Shown: in pieces, positions 36,503 to 45,593 of the stretch
Position numbering within the stretch: position 1 is the stretch's first letter
How the letters are laid out: each line of letters begins with the position of its first letter
Source: Acidimicrobiia bacterium
Lineage (GTDB): Bacteria > Actinomycetota > Acidimicrobiia > Spongiisociales > Spongiisociaceae
Direction: 5' to 3'
Length of the DNA: 64,000 nucleotides
Assembly (NCBI GenBank): GCA_021296345.1
Contig: JAGWAN010000005.1
Location: 1-64,000, forward strand
The notes under the pieces: generated by a model
Told to the model about the DNA's origin: nothing
Databases searched by the model: none
Seen by the model: the letters and a program-made list of their open reading frames with translations, nothing else
Position numbers and translations under genes: made by a program

Positions 36503-37264
36503 TCAAGCGATCACCGGACTACCGGCCAGCGCCCGAGCGATCGCGAACCAGGCCCCGGCGACCATGAAGGGACCGAACGGTAGGTGATCGTGGCGGGTGA
36601 TGCGACGCAGGGCCAATAGCACCACGCCCACCGCCCCGGCCAGCAGGAATGCCCCCACCAAGGCCGCCACGGCGGTTTCCCAGCCGTGGTAACCGGCGAA
36701 CAGCCCCAGCAGGAATGCCAGCTTGACATCGCCCATCCCGATGGCGCCTCGGGTCACCAGCGCCGGGATCAGGAGCACTACGGAGTAACCGAGGCCGGTA
36801 ACCAGCGCCTCCGGTACGTCGCCGATCCGACCGTCCGGAAGAGCCCCACCGGCCACCAGGAGCAGGCCCACCACAGTGCCGGGTAAGAGCACCCGGTTGG
36901 GGAGGCGGTAGCTCCGCAGGTCGACGAAGCTCAGCACGACCGTCACGGCCACCATCCATAGAAAAGCCGGCAGAGCCCACTGCGCGCCGACCACCCAGGC
37001 CGCGCCGGCCCAGGCAGCCGCGGTCACCGGCTCCACCAGCCAGTACATCGCCCCGGCGGACCGGTGGCATCGGGGACAGGGATCCCTGCTTCCGGCCCAC
37101 CACAACAGAGGCAGGTAATCCGCCGGTCTTGGTGGACACCCGCAGGTCGGACGGCAGGCCATGACCGACCTCACCGGCGCCTGCTCCAGCTCGGCTCGGA
37201 TCAGTGTCACCAGGAGCCGGCCCGCGAAGAGGCCGGCCACTCCCGCAACCAGGTAGAGATACAC
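36503..37264 (-). CDS. Type IV prepilin peptidase (A24 family)
   Basis: The product has 253 residues. The N-terminal membrane segment is followed by the cytoplasmic zinc-type cysteines (CRPTCGCP, CPRC), then membrane helices. The two catalytic aspartates lie in VDLRSYRLPN and GMGDVKLAF. It cleaves leader peptides of type IV prepilins and pseudopilins and can methylate the new N-terminus. It is a candidate processor for the pilin-like protein at 58628. The start is GTG at 37264, close to family-1 copy 3. Confidence 0.9.
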   Translation of the reverse strand: MYLYLVAGVAGLFAGRLLVTLIRAELEQAPVRSVMACRPTCGCPPRPADYLPLLWWAGSRDPCPRCHRSAGAMYWLVEPVTAAAWAGAAWVVGAQWALPAFLWMVAVTVVLSFVDLRSYRLPNRVLLPGTVVGLLLVAGGALPDGRIGDVPEALVTGLGYSVVLLIPALVTRGAIGMGDVKLAFLLGLFAGYHGWETAVAALVGAFLLAGAVGVVLLALRRITRHDHLPFGPFMVAGAWFAIARALAGSPVIA

Positions 37265-37275
37265 CGCCTACTCGG

Positions 37276-37324
37276 CTACGTCTGTCTGCGGAATGGCCAA
37301 GTTGTTGCGCAGACGGACCACTAG
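37276..37324. repeat. Family-1 element, copy 3 (49-bp internally deleted form)
   Basis: TACGTCTGTCTGCGGAATGG on the left and GCGCAGACGGACCACTAG on the right are the two ends of the family, with only a few nucleotides left in between. It fills the gap between the prepilin peptidase start and aroE. Its right CTAG supplies the TAG stop of aroE. This is the classic look of a deleted MITE that could form a hairpin in RNA. Confidence 0.7.
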
Positions 37325-38118
37325 CAGGCCGGATCCCGGTGCGCGGCGAGCGCCGCCAGCATGACGGTCGGGGGTACCTCCACGCCGGTCCAGATGGCGA
37401 ACGAGGCCGCCCCCTGGCCGACCAGCATCAACTCCCCGGAGGCCACCGGCAGGCCCCGCGCCGCCAGGGCGGCCTCGGCCGGGGTCTGCCCTCGACCGTA
37501 CGCCAGTTCCAGCAAACCCCCTGCCTCATCCAGCACGCCGGCAGGGAGGGCTTCGCCACGCATGCCCAGCGGAGTGGCGTTGACCAGTACCGCCCCCGCC
37601 ACCGGTTGCCCCCACGGTGCGACCACGGCTCTGGCACCCACCCGGGCCATCAGGTCGTGGGCTGCTTCCGGCCGCCGCGCCGCCACCCAGACCTCGCGAT
37701 CCCCCAGCGCCAGGAGGGCCGCTGCGGCGGCCGAACCCGCTCCCAGCAGCAACACCGGAGCATCGCCGGGGAGCCGGGCGTGCTGCCAGGCGAAGCGCAC
37801 TCCTTCGGGGTCGGTGGACTCCGCATGAAGCCGGCCGTTCTCCATCCAGAGGGTGTTGGCGCCGCCCGAGCGGACCACCGCTCCCGAGCGCCGGTCGGCC
37901 AACCCGGCGGCCAGTGCCTTATGGGGCATCGTGACGTTGGCGCCGGCCAAACGCCCGGACCGGAGGTCGTCTGCAGCCCGTCCCATGCCGCGGCGGTCAA
38001 CCTGGCGCCGGCTGTAGGAACCCTCGAGCCCCGCGAACTCGAGGGCGGCAGCATGGATGACCGGCGAGAGCGAATGGGCTACCGGATCGCCCAGGACGGC
38101 CAGACGCAGGAAGGCCAT
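37321..38118 (-). CDS. aroE: Shikimate dehydrogenase
   Basis: The product has 265 residues. DPVAHSLSPVIHAAALEFAG is the substrate site at the N-terminus, NVTMPHKALAAG carries the catalytic Lys, LLLGAGSAAAAAL is the NADP dinucleotide fold, and NATPLGM with GQGAASFAIWTG complete it. It reduces 3-dehydroshikimate in aromatic amino acid synthesis. It lies 5 nt after mltG. The stop TAG is part of the family-1 repeat edge. Confidence 0.94.
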   Translation of the reverse strand: MAFLRLAVLGDPVAHSLSPVIHAAALEFAGLEGSYSRRQVDRRGMGRAADDLRSGRLAGANVTMPHKALAAGLADRRSGAVVRSGGANTLWMENGRLHAESTDPEGVRFAWQHARLPGDAPVLLLGAGSAAAAALLALGDREVWVAARRPEAAHDLMARVGARAVVAPWGQPVAGAVLVNATPLGMRGEALPAGVLDEAGGLLELAYGRGQTPAEAALAARGLPVASGELMLVGQGAASFAIWTGVEVPPTVMLAALAAHRDPAC

Positions 38119-38123
38119 TCGAA

Positions 38124-39251
38124 TCAGCCGATCCCCAGAGCGTCCGCCTGTTGCTTGGCCACCAGGAAGTCGTCGTATTCCCTGAAGAAGGAGTGAGATC
38201 CGTCCTCCGAGGTGAGAACGTAAAAGAGGTAGTCGGTATCCGCCGGCTCGATGACCGCTTCGATCGACTTGGCGCCGGGCGCACCGATCGGTGTCGGCGG
38301 GAGACCCGCTATCCGGTAGGTGTTGTAGGGAGACTCGAACTCGAGGTCATCGAGAGTGGGCGACCTGCCCCGGTCGTCCAGAGCGTAGAGGACGGTGGCG
38401 TCGATCTGGAGCGGCATGCCTCGCTCCAGCCGGTTGTTGATGACGCTGGCGATCAGGGGCCGGTCCTCATCGGTCCCGGCCTCGGCCTCCACCAAAGAGG
38501 CCATGACCAGGCCTTCGTAGACCGAGAAGCCCCGCGCGGTCACCGCAGACCAGTCGTACCCCTCCAGGCGTCGCTCCATCTCGGTCGCCAGCCGTTGCAG
38601 CATCTCGGGCGGGGTTGCATCACCGAAGAACTCGTAGGTGGCCGGGAAGAAGAGTCCCTCCCATACTGCACTCTCGAGACCCTGGGGCAGGTAGGGGGAG
38701 GTGACGTCCCCGCTCACGAGCGCGGCCGTGAAATCCTCTTCCGAGTAGTTGCGGCTGGCCAGAGCCAGGACCTCCAGGAGCTCGCGGAGACGGAGTCCTT
38801 CGACCACCGTCACCCGGAACACATCAAGGGGCGGCCCCGCTATGAGAAGGTCCACTATCTCGTCGAGGTCGGTTCCGGTAACCAACTCGTAGGTACCGGC
38901 CTTGAGGAGGCTGCCTGCCTCACGAGTCCTGACCAACGACTCGAACTCGATGGCCGAGGGCACCACACCGTTGCTCACCAGGATGCCGGCGATGCTGCGT
39001 GCGCTGGACCCGGACGGGATCTCCACCATTACGGTGCGGCCCGGCTCGACCTCGACGGTCTGATCTGCTCCGCCGAGCCCGCCCAGCCTGTTGACCCAGT
39101 TGCCCAGGCCGGCGCCCCCTACTACCAGAGCGTATGTGACGACAGCCGCTACCAGCAGGCCGGTGATAGCACCTCGGGCGCGGATCAGCCACCAATCACG
39201 ACCGCCGTCGTAACCCTCCGATGGACGATCCGGTCGCCGGTAGGCGCTCAT
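38124..39251 (-). CDS. mltG: Endolytic murein transglycosylase
   Basis: The product has 375 residues with an N-terminal cytoplasmic part, one membrane segment (about 29-48), a LysM-like subdomain and the catalytic domain. The catalytic Glu is in LVMASLVEAEAGTDEDRPLIA, and the late phrase YNTYRIAGLPPTPIGAPG is diagnostic. It cleaves nascent glycan strands and sets their length. It overlaps ruvX by ATGA and precedes aroE, an order common in actinobacteria. Confidence 0.94.
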   Translation of the reverse strand: MSAYRRPDRPSEGYDGGRDWWLIRARGAITGLLVAAVVTYALVVGGAGLGNWVNRLGGLGGADQTVEVEPGRTVMVEIPSGSSARSIAGILVSNGVVPSAIEFESLVRTREAGSLLKAGTYELVTGTDLDEIVDLLIAGPPLDVFRVTVVEGLRLRELLEVLALASRNYSEEDFTAALVSGDVTSPYLPQGLESAVWEGLFFPATYEFFGDATPPEMLQRLATEMERRLEGYDWSAVTARGFSVYEGLVMASLVEAEAGTDEDRPLIASVINNRLERGMPLQIDATVLYALDDRGRSPTLDDLEFESPYNTYRIAGLPPTPIGAPGAKSIEAVIEPADTDYLFYVLTSEDGSHSFFREYDDFLVAKQQADALGIG

Positions 39252-39691
39252 TCGACCCTCGTCCGGGCTTGGCTATCGAGATAGCCCTGGAGCATCACCG
39301 CGGCCGCTACCTTGTCGATCCGCCGGCGTCGCTTTGCCCGGGATGTCCCTGCCGCCACCAGGACGTCTTCCGCGATCCGGGTGGTCAGCCGCTCGTCGTA
39401 CAGGACCACCTCCACCCCGACGAGGGGACGGAGCCGATCTACGAACCGGCGGGCCCTGCGGGCAGCCGCCTGTTCAGTGCCATCGAGCAATACCGGCAAC
39501 CCCACCACCACCTTGGTCACATCCTCGGAACCGACCAGGTCGGCCAGCCGGCGTTGGAGGCCGGCGTCCGCCTCGAATACAGCGAAGGGATGGGCAGCGA
39601 TACCCAGACGGTCGGAAAGAGCCACACCCACCCGCCGACTTCCGTAGTCGATGCCCATGATGCGGCTGGCCCCTTCCGGTCCGGCGCCCAT
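39248..39691 (-). CDS. ruvX: RuvX/YqgF family Holliday junction resolvase-like nuclease
   Basis: The product has 147 residues of RNase H fold. IMGIDYGSRRVGVALSD has the first catalytic Asp, and the C-terminal half has YDERLTTRIAEDVL and KRRRRIDKVAAAVML. In E. coli it helps mature the 16S rRNA 5' end, and in other bacteria it resolves Holliday junctions. It begins in the stop of alaS (TGATG) and overlaps mltG. Confidence 0.93.
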   Translation of the reverse strand: MGAGPEGASRIMGIDYGSRRVGVALSDRLGIAAHPFAVFEADAGLQRRLADLVGSEDVTKVVVGLPVLLDGTEQAAARRARRFVDRLRPLVGVEVVLYDERLTTRIAEDVLVAAGTSRAKRRRRIDKVAAAVMLQGYLDSQARTRVE

Positions 39692-42312
39692 CAGGCACTC
39701 AGACGGCGTGCTACCGCCTCCCGAATCGCGTCCAGAGCCTCGCCCACCTTGTCGCCTCTCGGTCCGCCTGCCTGTGACAACTCGGGATCGCGACTGCCCC
39801 CTCCGCCGAGCAACTTGGCGCCCACCAGCACCAGATCGGCCACCGAAACACCCTGGTCAACCAGGTCACGGGTCGCCAGGCCGACCAGCGCCCCCTTGCC
39901 CCCCGTCCGGCTTCCCAGTACCACGACACCGGACCCGAGCCGGTCCCGGACTTGCGCCCCGACCTGCCGCAACGCCACCGGAGCATGATCGTCGAGCTCG
40001 GCCACCAGCCATGAGGTATCGCCGGTACGCCGGGCGGCGCCGGCCAGGTCGGCGGCGATCGCGGTCCTTTCCTGCTGCCTGCGCTGATCCAATTCGCTCT
40101 GGATGGCGTCGGCCCGCTCGGCGAGGCGGCGCACCCCCGCCGGGACTTCCGACATCGACAGGCCGAGGAAGCGACCCACGTCGGTCAGTTGCTGCCTCGC
40201 CTCCCTGGCATAGGAATAGGCTGCCATACCCGTCAGAGCTTCCACCCTGCGCACGTTCGATCCGATTGAGGACTCGGAAGTGACCAGCAGCGGTCCTATC
40301 TCCGCCGAGCTGCCCACATGGGTGCCTCCACAGAACTCGACCGAGAAGTCGCCCACCGAAACCACCCTCACCTGCTCGCCGTACTTGTCGCCGAAGAAGG
40401 CCAGGGCCCCCATCGCCTCGGCTTCGTCCTTGGATGTCTCGAGCAGCCCTACCCGATGGTTGTCCACCACCCGCTGGTTGACCAGCTGCTCCACGTCGCC
40501 GAGTTCTTCGGAAGCCACCGCCGTGTAGTGGCTGAAGTCGAAACGGAGGCGTCCGTCCTGGACCAGGGAACCGGCCTGGTTGGCATGTTCACCTATCACC
40601 TCCCGCAGCGCCCAGTGGAGGAGGTGCGTGCCGGTGTGAGCCTTGCGGATGCGGTCGCGCCGCGGGCTGTCGATGCGAGCATCCACCTCCTGGCCGGTCT
40701 GGACGAAGCCGCGGGCCACTCTTCCACGATGGCCGTGCAAGCCGGTTACGGCCGCCTGCGTGTCGCCCACCTCGATCCGGCCGGTCACCGACTCGATCAG
40801 CCCGACATCGCCAACCTGCCCGCCGGCCTCGGCGTAGAAGGGTGACCTGTCCAGGAAGACTTCCACCTCCTGGCCGGCCTCGGCTCCATCCACCAGCTCC
40901 CCCTCCCGGAGGATGGCGAGGACCAGGGCAGGCGAATCGTCTCGGACGTAACCCAGGAAATCGGTGGGGCCGATGGTGTCGAGAATGCGCTTGTAGGACT
41001 CGACGCGGACTGCCTCCGCTCCGCCCTTCCAGGCGGCCTTGGCCCGCGCCCTTTGAGCGGCCATCTCGGCCCCGAACCCATCCAGGTCCACCGCGCGATG
41101 CTGCTCCGCCACGATCTCCCGGGTGAGGTCGATCGGGAAGCCGTACGTGTCATGCAGCTTGAAGGCCAGAGCACCGGACACGACGTCGCCCGTCTCCGAA
41201 CCCGCCAGCGCCTCGTCCAGCATCTGGGTACCGGTGGCGAGCGTGCGCCGGAACTGGGACTCCTCCCGCTCGAAGACGTGCTGGATGAAGTCGAGGTTGG
41301 CCCTGAGTTCCGGGTAGGCGTCCTCCATGATGTCTGCGGTCACCTCGGCCAAGCCGGGCATGATGAGGCTCTCGCTACCCAGTTGCCAAGCGTGGCGCAC
41401 CGCTCGCCGGATCAGGCGCCTAACCACGTAACCTCGACCTTCGTTTCCGGGCAGGGCGCGGTCGCCGATGAGGAACGTGGAGGCGCGGGCGTGGTCGGCG
41501 AGCAGGCGAAGCGTCACGTCGACCCGTTCGTCCTCTCCGTAGGTCCGGCCCAGGGCGCCCGACGCGGCGGCCAGGACATCATGGACGCAGTCGGCTTCGA
41601 AGAGGGTGTCGACTCCCTGGAGGATCATGGCCAGACGCTCCAGCCCGGTGCCGGTGTCTATCCCTTTGGCAGGGATGTCGCCGACAACGTGATAGGGCTC
41701 ATCCTGGATGTTCTGCATGAAGACCAGGTTCCAGAGCTCCACAAACCGGTCCTCGCCACCACCGATCGGGCCTCCGTCATGCCCGTAGGCAGGGCCACGG
41801 TCGATGAAGATTTCCGAGCACGGACCGCACGGACCGGGAATGCCCATCTGCCAGAAGTTGTCCTTGCCGCCCCGCTGCACCCGATCAGGGGGTACCCCGA
41901 TCGAGTCAATCCAGATCTCCTCGGCCTCGTCGTCCGTCTCGTAGACCGTGTACCAGAGGAGCTCGGGATCCAGACCGAGCGGCCCGGTGACGAAGTCGAA
42001 GGCGTAGCGGATGGCCAGTTCCTTGAAGTAGTCGCCGAACGAGAAGTTCCCGAGCATCTCGAACATGGTCAGATGGCGGGCAGTGGTGCCGATGATGTCG
42101 ATGTCGACCGTTCGCACGCACTTCTGGACGCTGACCGCTCGGGGCCAGGGGGGCTCCTCCTCTCCCAGGAAATAGGGCTTGAACGGAACCATGCCGGCAT
42201 TGGTCACCAGCAACGTGGGATCGGTGGGAATCAACGATGCGGACGGACGAACTACGTGATCGCGTTCGGCAAAGAAGTCGGTGAAGGCGCGCCGGATGGC
42301 ATTGGCTCGCAT
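39691..42312 (-). CDS. alaS: Alanyl-tRNA synthetase
   Basis: The product has 873 residues and full domain set: class II catalytic core, anticodon-free tRNA recognition domain, editing domain with HTGTHLLHWALREV and CGGTHVGSSAE zinc site, and a C-Ala domain ending in GGGGSRDPELSQAGG. It charges tRNA-Ala. Its ATG is preceded at 7 nt by TAACCT, suggesting a leaderless transcript. That -10 overlaps the left edge of a family-2 repeat. Confidence 0.97.
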   Translation of the reverse strand: MRANAIRRAFTDFFAERDHVVRPSASLIPTDPTLLVTNAGMVPFKPYFLGEEEPPWPRAVSVQKCVRTVDIDIIGTTARHLTMFEMLGNFSFGDYFKELAIRYAFDFVTGPLGLDPELLWYTVYETDDEAEEIWIDSIGVPPDRVQRGGKDNFWQMGIPGPCGPCSEIFIDRGPAYGHDGGPIGGGEDRFVELWNLVFMQNIQDEPYHVVGDIPAKGIDTGTGLERLAMILQGVDTLFEADCVHDVLAAASGALGRTYGEDERVDVTLRLLADHARASTFLIGDRALPGNEGRGYVVRRLIRRAVRHAWQLGSESLIMPGLAEVTADIMEDAYPELRANLDFIQHVFEREESQFRRTLATGTQMLDEALAGSETGDVVSGALAFKLHDTYGFPIDLTREIVAEQHRAVDLDGFGAEMAAQRARAKAAWKGGAEAVRVESYKRILDTIGPTDFLGYVRDDSPALVLAILREGELVDGAEAGQEVEVFLDRSPFYAEAGGQVGDVGLIESVTGRIEVGDTQAAVTGLHGHRGRVARGFVQTGQEVDARIDSPRRDRIRKAHTGTHLLHWALREVIGEHANQAGSLVQDGRLRFDFSHYTAVASEELGDVEQLVNQRVVDNHRVGLLETSKDEAEAMGALAFFGDKYGEQVRVVSVGDFSVEFCGGTHVGSSAEIGPLLVTSESSIGSNVRRVEALTGMAAYSYAREARQQLTDVGRFLGLSMSEVPAGVRRLAERADAIQSELDQRRQQERTAIAADLAGAARRTGDTSWLVAELDDHAPVALRQVGAQVRDRLGSGVVVLGSRTGGKGALVGLATRDLVDQGVSVADLVLVGAKLLGGGGSRDPELSQAGGPRGDKVGEALDAIREAVARRLSA

Positions 42313-42319
42313 CCGTTGC

Positions 42320-42325
42320 AGGTTA
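42320..42325 (-). promoter_or_regulatory. Putative -10 box of alaS at the repeat edge
   Basis: TAACCT (minus strand) lies 7 nt before the alaS ATG. Its first bases come from GGTTAGCCCTGA, the left end of family-2 copy E, so the promoter may be supplied by the repeat. Confidence 0.4.
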
Positions 42326-42416
42326 GCCCTGAGTAGCGAGTTGCCGGTAACCCCAGGTCAGGAGCCCAAAACCCTCACTCCATACCCCGCACGAACCCCA
42401 AATCCGATCGAGGTCA
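42321..42416. repeat. Family-2 element, copy E (short form)
   Basis: GGTTAGCCCTGAGTAGCGAG at the left is followed by TAACCCCAGGTCAGGAGCC in the middle, shared with copy C at 12082. The right end CCGATCGAGGTCAA is a degenerate terminal repeat. It fills the space between alaS and rarA, and its right edge overlaps the rarA stop codon (TGA, 42414-42416). Confidence 0.6.
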
Positions 42417-43781
42417 ATGGTGCGGATCCGCGGTCCTGGTTGGACGACCCAGGACCCTGTCCCATTCCTCGAGCCGGTCGGCGATGCCCGCCTCCCGGCC
42501 CTGGCGGGTGGGTCGGTAGAGGACCCTCCCTTCCAGCTGCTCCGGCAGGTAGGGCTGGGGATGGAGGTGCTCCGGTCCCGTGTGAGGATCGACGTAGCCG
42601 GGCGGAGTGCCGTCCACGTGCGACGACACCAGCCGCCCGCCGGTGGAGCGCAGGTGGGCGGGAACGGTGGCGGTGGGGGTCTCGTCGACAGCCCGCCGGG
42701 CCGCTCCCATCGACCGCTTCACCGAGTCGGACTTGGGCGCGGTGGCCAGGTATACCGCGGCCTGCGACAGGTTGTAGGCGGCCTCGGGCAGGCCGACCAT
42801 GGCCAGGGCCTGAGCGGCGGCCGCCGCCTGGACCAGAGCGTCCGGGTCCGCCAGGCCGATGTCCTCCGAGGCGAAGATGACCATCCGTCGTGCCACGAAC
42901 TCGGGATCCTCGCCGGCCGACAGCATGGTATGGAGCCAGTAGAGGGCGGCGTCGGGGTCGGAGCCCCGCATCGACTTTATGAAGGCGGAGATGACGTCGT
43001 AGTGCTGGTCACCCTTCTTGTCGTAGCGGATGATGCGACGCTGGAGGGCCTCCTCAACATGGCGGTAGGTGATGGTGGTCCGTCCTCCCTCGCCGGCAAC
43101 GATGGCGGACAGCTCCAAGACGTTGAGCGACAGCCGGGCGTCACCTCCCGCCCGCCGGGCCAAGGCCTCGGCCGCCGAAGGGTCGATCGCCATCTTTGCG
43201 CCCCCGAGCCCCCTCTCGCGGTCGGTTAGCGCTCGCTCGAGAAGCTCTACGACTGCGGCAGCGGAGAGCGGAACCAGCCGGAACAGCGTGCATCGGCTGA
43301 TCAGGGGGGAGTTGACCTCGAAGAACGGGTTCTCGGTGGTAGCGCCGACCAGGATGACCGTGCCGTTCTCGACCGCGGGCAGGAGAGCGTCCTGCTGAGC
43401 TTTGTTGAAGCGATGGATCTCGTCCAGGAAGAGCACGGTCCGGGTCCCTTCCTCCCCGAGCCGGCGCTCGGCCCCCTCCAAAACCCGGCGAACATCACGC
43501 ACCCCGTGGGCGGAGGCGGTCAGCTGCTCGAAGACCGCGTCGCTCTCGGAGGCCATGAGCCGGGCCAGGGTTGTCTTCCCGGTGCCCGGCGGTCCGAAGA
43601 GCAGGACGGACACCAAGCGGCCCGACTCGACCATGGCGCGGAAGGCGGCGCCCTTCCCCAGGAGCTCGGGCTGGCCCACCACCTCTCGCAGGGACTGCGG
43701 ACGCATGCGGTCGGCCAGCGGGGCCACCCGGCGGCGGCGTCTTTCCCGGCCGGCCGAGAACAGGTCGGGCCCGGACGGCAT
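42414..43781 (-). CDS. rarA: Replication-associated recombination protein A
   Basis: The product has 455 residues. It is an AAA+ ATPase with Walker A FGPPGTGKTTLA, Walker B VLFLDEIHRFNKAQQD and sensor region GATTENPFFEVN, with the MgsA/WRNIP1-type C-terminal tetramerisation domain (RGSDPDAALYWLHTML). It acts at stalled forks. It lies between alaS and aspS, the usual place in actinobacteria. The C-terminus reaches the family-2 repeat. Confidence 0.95.
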   Translation of the reverse strand: MPSGPDLFSAGRERRRRRVAPLADRMRPQSLREVVGQPELLGKGAAFRAMVESGRLVSVLLFGPPGTGKTTLARLMASESDAVFEQLTASAHGVRDVRRVLEGAERRLGEEGTRTVLFLDEIHRFNKAQQDALLPAVENGTVILVGATTENPFFEVNSPLISRCTLFRLVPLSAAAVVELLERALTDRERGLGGAKMAIDPSAAEALARRAGGDARLSLNVLELSAIVAGEGGRTTITYRHVEEALQRRIIRYDKKGDQHYDVISAFIKSMRGSDPDAALYWLHTMLSAGEDPEFVARRMVIFASEDIGLADPDALVQAAAAAQALAMVGLPEAAYNLSQAAVYLATAPKSDSVKRSMGAARRAVDETPTATVPAHLRSTGGRLVSSHVDGTPPGYVDPHTGPEHLHPQPYLPEQLEGRVLYRPTRQGREAGIADRLEEWDRVLGRPTRTADPHH

Positions 43782-43793
43782 CGCGGTTACCCG

Positions 43794-45593
43794 TCAGGAT
43801 CTGGCGGGGTCGGAAGGCCCCGGAGGGGATTGGTCCGTGGCAGCCAGGGCCACCTGGGTATCAGCGGTGAGATCGAGGCCGAGTTCCTCCAGATGGGCAT
43901 CGACCACCCGGGTGGGGGCGGTGGTGAGCGGATCGGCGCCGCTCTGGGTCTTCGGGAACGGGATCACCTCTCTGATACTGGCCTCGTTCTGGAGGATGGC
44001 TACCAGGCGATCGATCCCCACCGCGAAACCGGCATGGGGTGGTGTCCCGTAGCCAAGAGCCTCGAGGAACCAGCCGAAACGGGACTCGGCCTCCTCATCG
44101 GAGATGCCGAGGGTCTCGAACACGGCCCTCTGCGTATCGGGGTCATGGATCCGTACGGACCCGGAGCCCAGTTCGGACCCGTTGAGCACGAGATCGTAAG
44201 CCTGGGCAACCGCTGTCTCCGGACTCCCGCGCATCTCCTCCACCGAGACCGGAGCGGTGAACGGATGGTGGGACGGAACCAACTCACCCTCTGCGGTGGT
44301 CTCGAAAACCGGAAAGTCCACTATCCAGACGAAACGCAGCTCCTCATGGCTACCGGGCCGGCCGAGGTCCAGACGGATCGCACCCAGCACCGAGGAGGCC
44401 ATAGCGGCCTTGCCGGCCACCAGCAGCAACAGGTCGCCCGTCGATGCGTCCAGTGCCCGGGTCGCCTCCGCTATCTCGGCGCCGTCCAGGAACTTGGCCA
44501 CGGGCGACCGCCAACCGCCGCCGTCCTTGACCACGGCCCAGACCAGGCCTGCGGCACCCAATTCCCTGGCCCGGCCCACCAAACCGTCCATCTCTGCCCG
44601 GGAGGGATTCACCGGCCCGGCGTTGATGCCCCGGACCACTCCCCCCGCGTCGAGGGCGCCGGCAAAGCCGCGGAAGCCCGTGCCCGAGAACGCATCCGAC
44701 AACTCCGTCACTTCCATGCCGAACCGTAGATCAGGCTTGTCGGTGCCGTAGCGGGCCAGCGCCTCCTGGTAGGTGATCCTGGGTAGCGGTAGGGGGAGCT
44801 CGACGCCGCGCAGGTCTCGCACCACGGCCGCCACCACCCGTTCGATGGCTGCGAACACATCCTCCCGTTCCCAGAACGATCCCTCAAGATCCAATTGGGT
44901 GAACTCGATCTGGCGGTCGGCCCGCGTATCCTCGTCCCGGTAGCAACGGGCGATCTGGTAGTAACGCTCCACACCCGCCACCATCAGCAACTGCTTGAAG
45001 AGTTGAGGGCTCTGGGGCAGGGCGTAGAACCGGCCGGGCCTTAGCCGGCTCGGGACCAGGAAGTCCCGGGCGCCCTCGGGTGTCGAGTTGACAAGCGTAG
45101 GAGTCTCCACATCGAGGAAGCCTGCGTCGTCGAGAGTACGCCGGATTGCGCTGATGCACTTGGAACGGGCGCGCAGATTGGCGGCCATGCGGGGGCGGCG
45201 CAGATCGAGATAGCGGTACTCGAGCCGGACCCGCTCCTCTGAGTGGGAGCGGTCGTCGATCATGAAGGGGAGCGGGGCCGCGCGGCTCAAGACCTCGAGC
45301 AGACCGGCCTCGACCTCGAAGTCCCCGGAGGGGAGATCTGGGTTCTCGGTCCCGGCCGGGCGGCGGCGGAGCGTACCCTCGACCCGGACGCAGTACTCCA
45401 TGCGGAGGTCCGACGCCGATGAGACCACCGCCGGATCGACCACCACTTGTACTATCCCCCGACCGTCCCTCAGGTCGAAGAACGAGATACCGCCCAGGTC
45501 CCGGACCCGAGCCACCCAGCCGGCCACCTTCACGGGCTGACCCAGCTGATCCGGTCCGAGCTCGTCGGCGAAGTGGGAACGGTAGGCGGTCAT
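43794..45593 (-). CDS. aspS: Aspartyl-tRNA synthetase
   Basis: The product has 599 residues from the ATG at 45593, which overlaps the hisS stop by ATGA. An OB-fold anticodon domain (VKVAGWVARVRDLGGISFFD) is followed by the class II core (GARDFLVPSR, PQSPQLFKQLLM) and a bacterial GAD insertion. Because GatCAB is encoded, it may be non-discriminating and also make Asp-tRNA-Asn, which is inference. The longer start at 45626 is less likely. Confidence 0.96.
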   Translation of the reverse strand: MTAYRSHFADELGPDQLGQPVKVAGWVARVRDLGGISFFDLRDGRGIVQVVVDPAVVSSASDLRMEYCVRVEGTLRRRPAGTENPDLPSGDFEVEAGLLEVLSRAAPLPFMIDDRSHSEERVRLEYRYLDLRRPRMAANLRARSKCISAIRRTLDDAGFLDVETPTLVNSTPEGARDFLVPSRLRPGRFYALPQSPQLFKQLLMVAGVERYYQIARCYRDEDTRADRQIEFTQLDLEGSFWEREDVFAAIERVVAAVVRDLRGVELPLPLPRITYQEALARYGTDKPDLRFGMEVTELSDAFSGTGFRGFAGALDAGGVVRGINAGPVNPSRAEMDGLVGRARELGAAGLVWAVVKDGGGWRSPVAKFLDGAEIAEATRALDASTGDLLLLVAGKAAMASSVLGAIRLDLGRPGSHEELRFVWIVDFPVFETTAEGELVPSHHPFTAPVSVEEMRGSPETAVAQAYDLVLNGSELGSGSVRIHDPDTQRAVFETLGISDEEAESRFGWFLEALGYGTPPHAGFAVGIDRLVAILQNEASIREVIPFPKTQSGADPLTTAPTRVVDAHLEELGLDLTADTQVALAATDQSPPGPSDPARS